64,000 nt of DNA from the NCBI RefSeq assembly GCF_046630445.1, contig NC_092338.1, positions 7,830,501 to 7,894,500 on the forward strand, read 5' to 3'. Positions 38,461-49,591 of this stretch are shown piece by piece; position 1 is the stretch's first letter; each line of letters opens with the position of its first letter. The DNA is from Rutidosis leptorrhynchoides (Eukaryota > Streptophyta > Magnoliopsida > Asterales > Asteraceae). The position numbers were made by a program, and so were the translations under genes. The notes under the pieces were generated by a model that saw only the letters and a list, made by a program, of their open reading frames with translations, made no database searches and was not told the DNA's origin.

Positions 38461-40106
38461 GGTACCATTCTGTTTACGTTAAGGAAATATTAACGTGTTA
38501 CTATAGACCATATGTGATTCTTAATATTTGGCATCTTCACTTTATGGACGTTTGCCGAGTTTTTGTTAAAATTTGTGTCCTGCCTCTTTAAGAAGTATAG
38601 TTACGTGTATTTTCTCTCTTTCGTATTTACAGTTTCATCTTATTCCACATTTGTCTCACCATAGAAGCAATACCATTGTTTCAGAAATAGAATCACGGGT
38701 CTCTAATACGTTGGATTGTTAATAACCGTAGCAGTAACTTAGAGCTTATTTGAAGGTTTACCATCAGTTTGCTTCTTTGGTTGTGGGGCATTTCTCTGTA
38801 TTTCGTAGTCTTTATCATCCTAAACTATCAATCAACAATAAATTTGGACTAAAAGTAAACGGTCCAAATGGGTAAACAATAAGTCACCTTTTAGTAAAAA
38901 AGTTTGACTTTTATGATTATAACAATAATCTCTTCGTTATCATATATTTGAAACGCCCTTCTTAAGTTTCGCATGAGTTATCTGTTTTATAAATATGTGT
39001 TTGTGGGTCTACCTAACCCATATTGGCCCCGATAATAAAAATAACTCAACAGGTTTATAACTACCACTCATTTCAACTTGTTATATAAGTGGCCTATTTC
39101 GCCATCACTTATTTCAATCTATCTATAATAGAAACAGAAGAAAAGAACATAGGGGTCATCAGATTGATTGCCTTCCATTTGCCTTTCACTTTGCAAGACG
39201 TTATGTAACTTGGGAGACACTTCGTCTTAGATTTACCGTTAGCTTACTTGATCATTTAAGGAAACTTTTGTTGGAAATATAGTGTGTATTAGGGTAAATG
39301 TTACGTAGTAATTAATATAGAATCTGTATATGCTTCCACTCGGTGTTGTTAATGTGATTTAACGTACATATAATTCATCATCTGGTAAGGAGCACCCAAT
39401 AGTATTGTTTGTTTTTCAGTATGTAGATCTTATTATGTCTTATATTGGGTTCTGGTGGCTGACGTTTTATTGTAGACTCTTTTGAAGACATGAACATAAA
39501 ATAGTGTGTTATTTCGTCCGCAAACTCGCAAAGTTATAAATATGTTTCCAAGTGTTGCAGATATGATTAAATTATTTTGCATATATAAAACAAACATCTT
39601 AACTTTCATACATACGTACATTTAGATCAAATCTTCTTTACAGACATAGTCCGCTTATCTTCAGACACAAACATCTTAAAAGCAAACATCACCCAAGTAT
39701 TTTTAGCTGTCAAATTGTGAAATCATTTCTTTTTTCCGTGTGATCTATTAATTTTAATATTAATTTATGCAATCTTTGGACTAGGCATTCATTCATGTAA
39801 TGTTCATTTGTTTCATTGTAAGGAATTGCTTTGATGGACTTTCAGAACAAATTAAGCTTGAACGACATCATTGCAGCTAACCCGAACCCATTCAAAACTC
39901 GTGCCGTCAATTTCATCAGGAAACTAACCACAATATACTCCATAGACGTGAGAGTTCCTAAGATATTGCATTTATTTCTTTGATCTCCAAAAACAAGCTA
40001 TAGACATCCCCATATTATATTGCTTCCACTTTACTTTGTGTAGTTGGTATCTCATGTGCTATCTTGGACCCTTTTATATGTCTCGATTTTACGAATAAAT
40101 ATATAC
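38461..40106. other. 3' flank of BAP31-like gene and intergenic sequence
   Basis: The first 200-250 bp is probably 3' UTR. No confident gene in the rest, apart from the short candidate exon at 39834. Confidence 0.4.
39834..39947 (+). other. candidate orphan exon (38 codons)
   Basis: ATG-started open stretch MDFQNKLSLNDIIAANPNPF followed by KTRAVNFIRKLTTIYSID, codon use unlike the AT-rich surroundings, ending at GACGTGAGAG, a plausible splice donor. Family not recognised. Downstream lies the copia element at 40172, so a continuation may lie beyond it or be lost. Confidence 0.3.
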
Positions 40107-40109
40107 GGA

Positions 40110-40171
<62 letters not shown>
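40107..40171. repeat. (AT)n microsatellite, left flank of copia element I
   Basis: About 60 bp of TA dinucleotide, resumed at 46738-46802 on the other side of the element, so the element landed inside a TA tract. Confidence 0.9.
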
Positions 40172-40175
<4 letters not shown>

Positions 40176-40398
40176 ATAATTCAGTAGGCTTATAACTACC
40201 TTTAGTGATCTGGTTCTTGACTGTGGACTATTGATAATTATTAGAAGATAGAGAGAAAGAGAGTACATAGGAAAATATATCTCAAGAAGTGTATATTATG
40301 TAATATCACATGGTACATATTTATAGTACATATAATTACTATTCAATTTTGGATTCTTATGATAATTGGCAGCCATCACTTTTGACAAGTTCATAATA
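40172..40398 (-). repeat. 3' LTR of copia element I
   Basis: 227 bp; by eye identical to 46511-46737 except possibly the terminal bases. Followed on the inner side by ACTCCCCCTTGG, the complement of the polypurine tract. Confidence 0.88.
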
Positions 40399-43300
40399 CT
40401 CCCCCTTGGATGACAATTTATTTTCATTAGAGATCAACTAGTACTGCCTCGTTAAAAACCTTGCTAAAGAAAACCCAGTGGGATAAAACTTTAGCTAAGG
40501 GAAAAAGAGTGCAGCATAGAGTTGACTCCCCCTCAAGTAGACATCGCTGAGTCGTCACATCTTTTGAACTTGCCTTATGCCAATATTGTGAACGTATGTT
40601 TTGAAAACAGCGATTGACAGTGCTTTGGTATAAAGATCAGCAGAGTTGTTGATTGAACGTATCTCATTTTAATCTGGTTGTCTTTTACAAAATCTTGAGT
40701 ATATGAGAAGAATCTGAGGTTTTCATCTGAAACTGTATCATCTAAATCTTTTATGTACAAGTTTAGCCCATGTGATTTGTCTACAGTCTCCTTCATGGTT
40801 TGCTCAAACCTTTGTTTCAATTCCTATTCCCTTTTAGTCTTTTCTGAGCCTTACCAACATACCATTCTTTTCCATCAAACTTATGACCGTTAAGACCGTC
40901 TATGGCTTTGGCACCTCGTCAGCATTTATATTTTGTTCTGTCACTTTTGATACTCTTCTTTCATTTGTATTATGCAAGCTGCATTATCTTCATAGTTGTT
41001 GGTGAAGATAGTTGTTGGTCTTTTATAGCGTTCTAGTCCACAAGAATCAATAATGATTTGTTTCATTGATCTCAATCAAACACATTTTCGAGTAGTTTCA
41101 TATAATGCAATCACTTCGTCATGATTTGATGATGTTGCAACAAATGTTTGTTTTAAGAATGCCATGATTGTGTGGTACCTCTATTTAGGAATACATATCG
41201 AGTTTGAGATTTATCTTTATGAGGATTTGATGAATGACCTGCATATACATAATCAACCAAATCTTGTTTTGAAGCGTTAGAATAAAATAATTTTAAATCA
41301 GTAATTCCTCAAGGGTATCAAAATATCTGCTTGATCCCATTTTAATGTCTTTTTGTATGAGTTGAGTTAAACCTTGTCAACAAATTAACTGCAAAAGAAA
41401 TGTCAGGTCTTGTACATTTTGTAAAATACATAATAATAACCCCAATTGCACTAAAATATGGAACTTCTGATCCGTAAAGATCTTTATAATCTTCACGGAG
41501 ATGAAATGGATCAGTGTCAATATTGAGTGATATATCAACCAATGGTTTTGTATTTAAAAATGTTTTAAAATCTTTTCGGTATAAGTTGTTTGATGTACAA
41601 GTAAACCATTAGGCATGTGCTCAATTTGCAATCCAAGTCAATACTGATCTCTTTAGTTGTTCATATGATGTTATGATCATTGACATAAACAACTTACAAT
41701 CACATATCCGGACATTGTTTTCTTAATAAGAACACATGTGCAAATGAGATTATTTGTATACCCTTTTTCTTATCAAGTAATCACTTAATCGGGTATACCA
41801 TATGCTATGCGATTGTTTCAACCCATATAAAGACCTTTGTAGTTTAATTGAGTACATTTCTTTGTGTTTTGCATTTGATACTTCTGATACCTTAAACCCT
41901 TCATGGATATTCATGTATATATCACTATCAAGTGCTTCATTTAAATAAGTAGTAATAACATCTATGAGATGCATTTCTAAATTTTTAAAAACTGTTAGGC
42001 TGTTAAGTATCTAAAAGTAATTGCATCCATAACAGGAGAATAAGTTTTCCTCATAATCCATTCATGGTCTTTGAGAGAAATCTTGAGTTACAAGTCTAGC
42101 TTTATCTTGTAACCTCATTTTTTTCTCATTTCTTTTTCGGATAAAAATTCATTTTTTATCTCATACGTTTCACATCTTTAAAAGTGATAACGATTGATCC
42201 GAAAACTTTTCTTTATTCAGTGATTCTTATTCAGCTCGTATTGCTCCTATCCATTGAGTCCAACCATGTCTATTTTGACATGCAATGACATATTTTGGTT
42301 CTAGATCATCATCTTTATTCATGATGTCATTGTAAGATTATATGAAAAATTCTTATCAATATTTTGTCATTTCATTTCGGTTCCATATTAATGCATAATT
42401 TATTGCAATTTATGTATTTATATTTATCAATATCCTCTGCAGAAGGAATATTAATTTGTGGTTCTTCTTGAACACTTTCTTTTACCTCATTATCAGCTGA
42501 TTTTCTTTTCGAGGATTTTTATCTTTGGAACCAATTGGTCTCCCACGTTTCAGACATGGCAAAGACTCATGAGTGACATTATTTCCAACTTTTTGAATTT
42601 CAATTCAAGCTGAAGTATTTCCTGTTATTATATATGATTTAGTCACTCTTTTTGTATCTATAATGCATTAAGTAATCGATTTGCAAGTTCTTGCATATGC
42701 ATTATTGTTGAACTTTCTTTTCGCATTCTTTTGTGCGATGATCAAGATACATTAATTTATGTTCACACCATGAAACATCTTTTTCTTTATTTTGCATTTC
42801 TTCCCCTAATCTAGGGAACAAATTTTTCATTATAATGACAATCAACAAAATGTGTCGTAAAAACATCACCCGTCATGAGTTCAATATATCTTATAATTGA
42901 AGATGTTTCATATTAAATATATATATCCCCATCCTCCTTTGAGGATCCATTTTAGTGTGTTGTGGTTGTGCAACCAGAACACGCACTGCACAATCAAGTG
43001 TTCTAAGGCGGGAAATATTTGGCTCTTGGCCAAAATCAAGTTGGTAATGGAGAATATTTATGACTTGCACTTGGTTTAATGCGAATTAATGTCGCATGTA
43101 AATTTACATGTCCCCATATAAATATTGAGAGTTTTGTACTCATTACCAATTGTCTAGTTCTTAGCTACAAGCGTTTATCTATTGATTCAGCTAAACCAAT
43201 TTTGTGTATGCACATGAGCAACTGGATGTTCAACAACAATCCCTGTAGACATATAAGAATCATTAAATGCTTGAGATGTTAACTCACCAGCATTATCAAG

Positions 43301-43577
43301 TCTCATCCTTTTAATGGTGCAATCAGAATAATGTGTTCTCAATTTAATAATTTGTGCAAGAAACTTTGCAATGCCATATTGCGGCTTGATAATACACAAA
43401 CATGAGACCATCCGCTAGATGCTTCTATTAGAACCATGAAATATCAAAATGGTCCATATGATGGATGAATTGGTCCATATATATATATAACCTTTAATTC
43501 TTTCAAGAAATATTGGTGATTATTTCTCAATATTCTTTTCATTAATCACCATATGTGCTTTTCATTAATCACCATAT

Positions 43578-43920
43578 GTGTTTTTTTTTATTAATCACCA
43601 TATGCGCTTTTCATCATATATTCTTTTCACCATATGCGCTTTTAATCGTATGCGCTGCGCTTTTTATCATATGCACTTTTCATCATATGCGCTTTTAATC
43701 ATATGCGCTGTGCTTTTAATCATATACGTTGTGCTTTTCATTATATGCACTTTTCATCATATGCGCTTTTAATCATATGCGTTGCGCTTTTAATCATATG
43801 CGCTGTGCTTTTAATCATATGCGTTGTGCTTTTCATTATATGCACTTTTCATCATATGCGCTTTTAATCATATGCGTTGCGCTTTTAATCATATGCGCTG
43901 TGCTTTTCATCATATACATT
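43578..43920. repeat. CATATGCGC minisatellite inside copia element I
   Basis: Units of about 16-21 bp built on TTTTAATCATATGCGCTG and TTTTCATCATATGCAC, arranged in a higher-order repeat of about 95 bp (for example from 43734 and again from 43829). Open frames over it only reflect the repeat. Confidence 0.85.
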
Positions 43921-44678
43921 TTTCGGTGCTACATAGGTATTTCTCATTTCCGGATATCATTGACTGATAATCATATCCATTATGATATATATCAGAGAAA
44001 CTTAACAAATTTCTCTTTGATTTGGGAGAAAACAAAGCATTGTTTATCAGAAAATTCGTACCATATGATAATATGAATTTTTGCCTTTTTCGTTCCTTAT
44101 ATCAAGTTTGCAAGACCTGATATAGTATTTATGATTCATTCATTTGATTTAAATCAATGAAATATTTCTTATATTTGATTATAGTGTGTATGCTACCATT
44201 ATCTACAATACATAGGTCTTTACACTTTACGCTATATTATATGCAAAGAAATTGAGAGTGGAATTAATCAAGGACTTGTGGTTCTAACTTTAATCAATGA
44301 TACGAAGTCTATTATGAGGACAAAGGCTGCTGCGAAGAGGGATCGATCAACACACACACGAAGCAACAATACTTTGCTCATGTGTTTTCTTATTGTTGAA
44401 AAATGTATGGTTAAATGGATTTATGTGTTTCAAGTTTTATCAATATTTTATTTTGGGATTTTTTATTTATTTATTTGGACAGCCCTCTTAAACCATGTGC
44501 ACAAAAAAAAATATTTTTAAACTTTGAAACAGGTGCATTGATGTACTTAGTTTACACTGATCAAAATTTTTTTAAATGTAACAGCAGATACATGGACGAT
44601 CCATGTAATTTTGTCTTATTATTATTATTATATTATTCTTGGAATGGAAGGAATATATGTGTGTGTGTATATATATAA

Positions 44679-45101
44679 CTAGAAATAGGAGGTGCGCTTC
44701 GCTGCGCTCTGCGATTTTTTTACAGCATGATGTTTAATATGCAAATATTACGATACTGTATAGATTCTCATGACTTAAAAATTAAAGAATTAATTAAAAT
44801 ATTTGAACTACTTATCCAGTATTCGTGCAGTTCTATGTTTCATCAAAGAATGTACAAATTATATTGAATAATGTACATGCTTGTTAGTATTATTTTAAAA
44901 AATTATATTGAAGGGTTCCTCTCATACCGCTATTCTTTATTTTTTTTACAACAGTAAAACAAGTTAATTATATATTTATATGTAGAGGTGGAGCTTTATT
45001 TGAGTAGCGTATGTATTTACAACAACAAAACCCGTTAATTATCTTCTGGGTGAAACTTTATTTAGGCAAAGGAGGGGCTCTCATTTCTTCTAAAATATAG
45101 A
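44679..45101 (-). mobile_element. short Helitron (minus) inside copia element I
   Basis: The minus strand ends with GCGCAGCGAAGCGC (hairpin) then CTCCTATTTCTAG next to T; the other end begins TCTATATTTTAGAAG preceded by A. About 420 bp, non-autonomous, no helicase. The 5' end is less certain than the 3' end. Confidence 0.65.
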
Positions 45102-45478
45102 TAAATAATGAATTATTTAGCTCTTTGATTTTAGGCTTTTGAATCTGAAAATCGAATCATGATGATCATGGGATCATGATGATCATGGGATCATGATGTT
45201 CAATTGTGATTGGCTCATGGATTAGGAAGGTGTAAAATGATTGATTGATGTTGTAAAGGGGTGTCCCATGATGCTTGTTTTCAAACATGAAAACAAAATG
45301 TATCAGTAAAAAAGTAAAAAAGTAAAAAAAAATATGAGTGGGTCAAAATAGAAATGAATTTAGATTATATCACCTTTGGGCCACCACCTACCATTTTTGA
45401 CCATGGAAAAAAGTTTTTTAAACGACAAATAATTCCTAGTTGTCTCCCTTTTTGTATTTGATGTAAAGCGGAAAACGA

Positions 45479-45480
<2 letters not shown>

Positions 45481-45557
<77 letters not shown>
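45481..45557. repeat. (TA)n microsatellite
   Basis: About 75 bp of TA dinucleotide within element I. Confidence 0.95.
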
Positions 45558-45559
<2 letters not shown>

Positions 45560-45617
45560 ATTACATTAGCAATAATTCATTCTTGCTTTATTCCCTTCAA
45601 TGATTGTTTTAATAGTA

Positions 45618-45833
45618 CTAAGTTGAAGAGGTCTCAGGTTCGAATCTCGTCTAGGGCGAATATTTAGTGGTGGCCAGGGATGGGTTGAAAACAGCCAGAG
45701 AGTAATCCTGCTGGGCTGCGTACATTAGAGTATGGGATCGGATTACTCGCCCTCCCGGGTAGCCCGAACAGGAAAAACCTTCTACCTTTACCTTTACCTT
45801 TACCTTTACCTTTACCTTTACCTAAGTTGAAGA
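45618..45833 (+). mobile_element. SINE-like retroposon with (TTTACC)n tail and 12-bp target duplications
   Basis: The body 45630-45821 is flanked by CTAAGTTGAAGA at 45618-45629 and 45822-45833. It begins with B-box-like GGTTCGAATCTC only about 8 bp in, so the A box is missing or the copy is 5'-truncated. The tail is about six copies of the hexamer TTTACC instead of poly(A). Confidence 0.85.
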
Positions 45834-46144
45834 TGAAACAACTTTATCATACATACTTCATATTATTCTTAAAGAAGCACCAAGTTGAGAATTTTGTATA
45901 GCCAATAAACAATCTTTTTTGCTCCTTTATCTATAATTCGCAATTTTTTTTTTTTTTTCGGTTTGATCATATGTTCATCATTTTGTTAATTTTTTTTTTT
46001 TTAGAAAGAAGGAGTAAATTCTTATTAAAGAATGGTGTACCTACTGATTACAATCGATAGCATAAATAATAAATTTTAAGAATAAATATTAGTATGCATG
46101 AAATAAATAATGATTAATTGCATAAGTAATCATAAATATTAGAT

Positions 46145-46378
46145 AACATAAATATAAATGTTAGTGAAATTAAGAGTTAGATTACAGAAATATAATTCAG
46201 GCGATATAACCGACCATATATAACTTAAATAACATAAATATAAATGTTAGTGAAGTTAATAAAAGTTAGATTACATAAATATAATTCAGGCGGTATAACC
46301 GACCATATATAACTTAAATAACATAAATATAAATGTTAGTGAAGTTAATAAAAGTTAGATTACATAAATATAATTTTA
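46145..46378. repeat. 86-89-bp tandem repeat in leader of copia element I
   Basis: AACATAAATATAAATGTTAG starts at about 46145, 46231 and 46320; roughly 2.7 copies, between the primer site and the former gag start. Confidence 0.85.
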
Positions 46379-46510
46379 CTTATGATGATAATAATATTTA
46401 CCTTACTAATAAATAATAGAAGATATCGTTAAAGAATTTCTTACCTTGATTAGTGACTTGTGCTTGCTTAGATAAACCTTGATTATACGGAGCACTTCGT
46501 GCTGATAACG

Positions 46511-46733
46511 TGTTATAATTCAGTAGGCTTATAACTACCTTTAGTGATCTGGTTCTTGACTGTGGACTATTGATAATTATTAGAAGATAGAGAGAAAGAG
46601 AGTACATAGGAAAATATATCTCAAGAAGTGTATATTATGTAATATCACATGGTACATATTTATAGTACATATAATTACTATTCAATTTTGGATTCTTATG
46701 ATAATTGGCAGCCATCACTTTTGACAAGTTCAT

Positions 46734-46737
<4 letters not shown>
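46511..46737 (-). repeat. 5' LTR of copia element I
   Basis: 227 bp, pair of 40172-40398. Outside it (46738-46802) the (TA)n tract resumes. Confidence 0.88.

Positions 46738-46802
<65 letters not shown>
46738..46802. repeat. (TA)n microsatellite, right flank of copia element I
   Basis: Continuation of the TA tract seen left of the element. Confidence 0.9.
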
Positions 46803-46808
<6 letters not shown>

Positions 46809-47008
46809 ATTACTATGCAGAGACATGAAAGAATTTAAAGATAACTAATTTATGAAGACAACTCGGAGGACTTCTATAGACTTAATAGTAACACCACAGA
46901 GCTCTCTTAGTTATCTTTATAAAATAATTCTCTGTAAAATATATGTGTTTTTGTGTGTGAATGTATAAAATGAGATAATTAATAGTAGTAGTAGTAGGAC
47001 TATAAAAT

Positions 47009-47247
47009 ATCTAAAGCGTAACCATGACGGTGGTGGTGGCATGGTAAGACCCTGACCTCCCAATGTGGAGGTTAAGGGTTCGATTCCTTGCACCCACAAA
47101 GTTATTCTCCCTCATGGCCACGGAAGTTCGCCTGCAATGACTCCGGGCTGCTCGCAAAGCGTGTAGTCGCCCTGGGATTAGTCAGTTAAAAAATGTTAGA
47201 TACCCAGGTTAAAAAAAAAAAAAAAAAAAAAAAAATCTAAAGCGTAA
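47009..47247 (+). mobile_element. SINE with 13-bp target duplications
   Basis: The body 47022-47234 is flanked by ATCTAAAGCGTAA at 47009-47021 and 47235-47247. A-box-like TGGCATGGTAAGACC and B box GGTTCGATTCC lie about 45 bp apart, followed by a 120-bp body and about 26 A residues. Complete, recent-looking copy. Confidence 0.92.
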
Positions 47248-47586
47248 AATAATTACTGAATGATTTAGATCAATGTTTAACTATAGTCCTTACATTTATA
47301 TTCATTAATTTAGGCATAAATTAGTCTAAGGTTGTTTACCCTCTTTAATCAAATTAAGAAGGCTCTCTATATATTATTCACATGTTTCACTAGAAAAATA
47401 TACGATCATCATCACTCAAGTGAGGGATTTATTTATATTTACTAGCAATATTCTTTATTTTGTCAATTTCTTGCGGCTGAGGTCCCCATGTAAATTATGT
47501 AAAAAAACAAACACGTGAATCTCGTTGTCACCGTATAAAAGAGCAACTTGATTTAGAAATTTTGCAACTCAAAACATCACCACTTA

Positions 47587-48057
47587 ATGGCACCAACTTC
47601 ACTACTGTTACTTGTACCCTTTTTCCTGTGCTCCCAATTTCAGCTCACCCATTCTCAACAACCAACCCCGAATCGTTGCTTTCACGATCGGTCCCCGGCC
47701 CAAAACTCAACCATGGCCCTGTTTCCTGTTCATGCCGACAGTCATTTTCGAGCCCCAGTTCTTGTTAGTGACGTAAATTGGGGAAACCCGTTCTTTAAAC
47801 CTAAGCTTTTGAAACGCAAACAATCACCAAATTTAGTTCGGAAACGCTCCAAATACAGGTCTAGGTCTAGGTCGAAAAAACTTGGTGCGTCCAACCAAAA
47901 GCTAGTATATCATTTCCCCATCGCGATACATTTGTTTATCATGTATTTTTTGAAGTTATTATTTTGTGGTGCCAAAAAATCGTTAAAAGGAGATGATGCA
48001 AAAGCTAACCGTGTGATACATACAAGTTTCCTAGGTAAAAAGGTCAAGAAAGCATGA
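47587..48057 (+). CDS. hypothetical small secreted protein
   Basis: 156 codons starting MAPTSLLLLVPFFLCSQFQL, a good signal peptide ending near THSQQ (about residue 25). The rest is proline-poor, very basic in the middle (KPKLLKRKQSPNLVRKRSKY, then RSRSRSKK) and has a second hydrophobic stretch at about 109-124. TATAAAA at 47534-47540 lies about 47 nt before the ATG. No family recognised. It could be a basic secreted peptide precursor; the late hydrophobic segment and lack of an ordered cysteine pattern argue against a defensin or LTP. An unrecognised intron after SRSRSKK is possible. An overlapping 68-codon frame at 47562 is a shadow. Confidence 0.45.
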   Translation: MAPTSLLLLVPFFLCSQFQLTHSQQPTPNRCFHDRSPAQNSTMALFPVHADSHFRAPVLVSDVNWGNPFFKPKLLKRKQSPNLVRKRSKYRSRSRSKKLGASNQKLVYHFPIAIHLFIMYFLKLLFCGAKKSLKGDDAKANRVIHTSFLGKKVKKA

Positions 48058-49591
48058 TGTTACACATGTATTGTTAGTTGTATAGTGTAACATATCATAG
48101 TTATAGTTTCTTAGCAAAGGATTGATGGTAAACTAGACTCGTGTTGTGTATTTTTTATTGAAGTGAGTTTGTTCTTATTATTTTTTTTTGGATGGCAAGC
48201 AATTTTATATATTAAAATGTAGCGAGAAACTAGGCAATACACGAACATAACTCAGGAATAGCGACCTAACAACACAACAATGTACCCCACACGACATGAA
48301 TGTAACTCTAACAACACACACGACAAATTAACCCGAAATAATAACACATGAAATTACGATGACAAAACCAACTTAACAACCCATGGAGCTACAAAAGAAG
48401 AAGGGTAAAACTGACCTGACAACCTCATCTTTGTACGTTTATCAACTGTCAAATACTAAATTATCTATTACACGAAAACACAAGATATCTATGTATTGTA
48501 TCCATTCGCCATTATTTGAGGATGTCGTCCACATATTAGTCATAAAAATCAAACAACTTATGCAAATTTTGGTGTATATTTATCGAGAATATTTTGTTGA
48601 AAACAAGAAATTAACTAAATATATAAAAACATAATGACACTTGTGACAACACACTTTGAACTTGATAATTAGTAGATTAAGTGGTTAAACAGACCATGGT
48701 TAGTAAACTTCTTACATTGAATTTAGTATCTTTATGTAAAAGCTACTACGTATATGATTATTTAAAAGAAGGTAACCAATAATTGGGTATGGTTGCACAA
48801 CCACCGTTGTAGAGTAAATTACACATATGTTTTCACCACAACTAACACAGAAAGTTTGATTCTGTTCAAATATTTTGTTCATTAACCCTAAAAACAACTT
48901 AGCAAGATTAAAAACCAACCTTGGGTATGTGAGGTACGAAAACGTGTAATGTAAACAGTCGCTCGTCAACTCGAAAATAGAGGGTCGTATCTTCATTCCA
49001 CCGGCAAATAAATAAATAAATCCATTTAATTTAAGTATTTAAAAGTTACAAGCAGATTTGCTGAATATTATATTAAATATTGTTAATGTTAATACATATC
49101 GCCAACTGTACAATTCTATATTCATTGTTTATTAGTTAAAAACGAATTTTAGGACCTGAACGTTTTCTTCTTTCATTTATAATATTTCTTTTCTGATAAT
49201 CTTAGTCATAAGTCATTTGGATATAAATAAATATTATTATTAGTAATTTATTATAATGTTTAATATAACAACTTTCTGGTGTCTTCTTTAACTTTCATTC
49301 GCATATACACACGCAACCACATAAGCAAACGAATGATCATCGTCATTAAGGTGAAAAAACTCGGTTAAATATTACATAAATTATGTACAGTGTTTCTGTT
49401 AGAATGTTAAAAATCAGATAAACCCAAAAACGGCACCGTATCAGGTTGTAAAATACGTAGTACAACATTTACAGCAATCGGTTATCTACAACTAACTTAG
49501 GTGGCATCCAATCTAATGTACACAACTAACTCACGGTGTAACCCACTTCCATCTCATTACCTACCACACCTATCTCTCACCGCCCCATAAC
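48058..49591. other. intergenic region
   Basis: No gene seen. At about 48183 a T-rich run followed by GGATGGCAAGC resembles the reverse complement of a LINE or SINE 3' end with poly(A) tail, but no target duplication was found. The last 300 bp probably contains the 3' UTR of the MAPKKK gene on the minus strand. Confidence 0.35.

Larger units (their letters stand above)
40172..46737 (-). mobile_element. Element I: Ty1/copia element, minus strand, decayed interior with identical-looking LTRs
   Basis: Direct terminal repeats of 227 bp (40172-40398 and 46511-46737), TGTTATAATTCAG at one end. Minus-strand order: LTR, leader with CGTTATCAGCACGAAGTGCT as likely primer site (46483-46510), integrase fragment (RLDNAGELTSQAFNDSYMS near 43260-43320), RT fragments (TTYLNEALDSDIYMNIHEGF and LQRSLYGLKQSHSIWYTRLS near 41800-41950; ISFAVNLLTRFNSTHTK near 41350-41410), a purine tract (AAGGGGGAG) and the second LTR. 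The interior has many breaks. It contains a Helitron (44679-45101) and a SINE (45618-45833). Target duplication lies within (TA)n and is not readable. Confidence 0.85.

Noticed and set aside
43578-44076. MCFSLYALFIICAFNHMRCA-type repeated frame
   Set aside because: Product of the CATATGCGC minisatellite, not a repeat protein.
46635-46826. Ile-Tyr repeat frame
   Set aside because: Translation of the (TA)n tract and LTR of element I.
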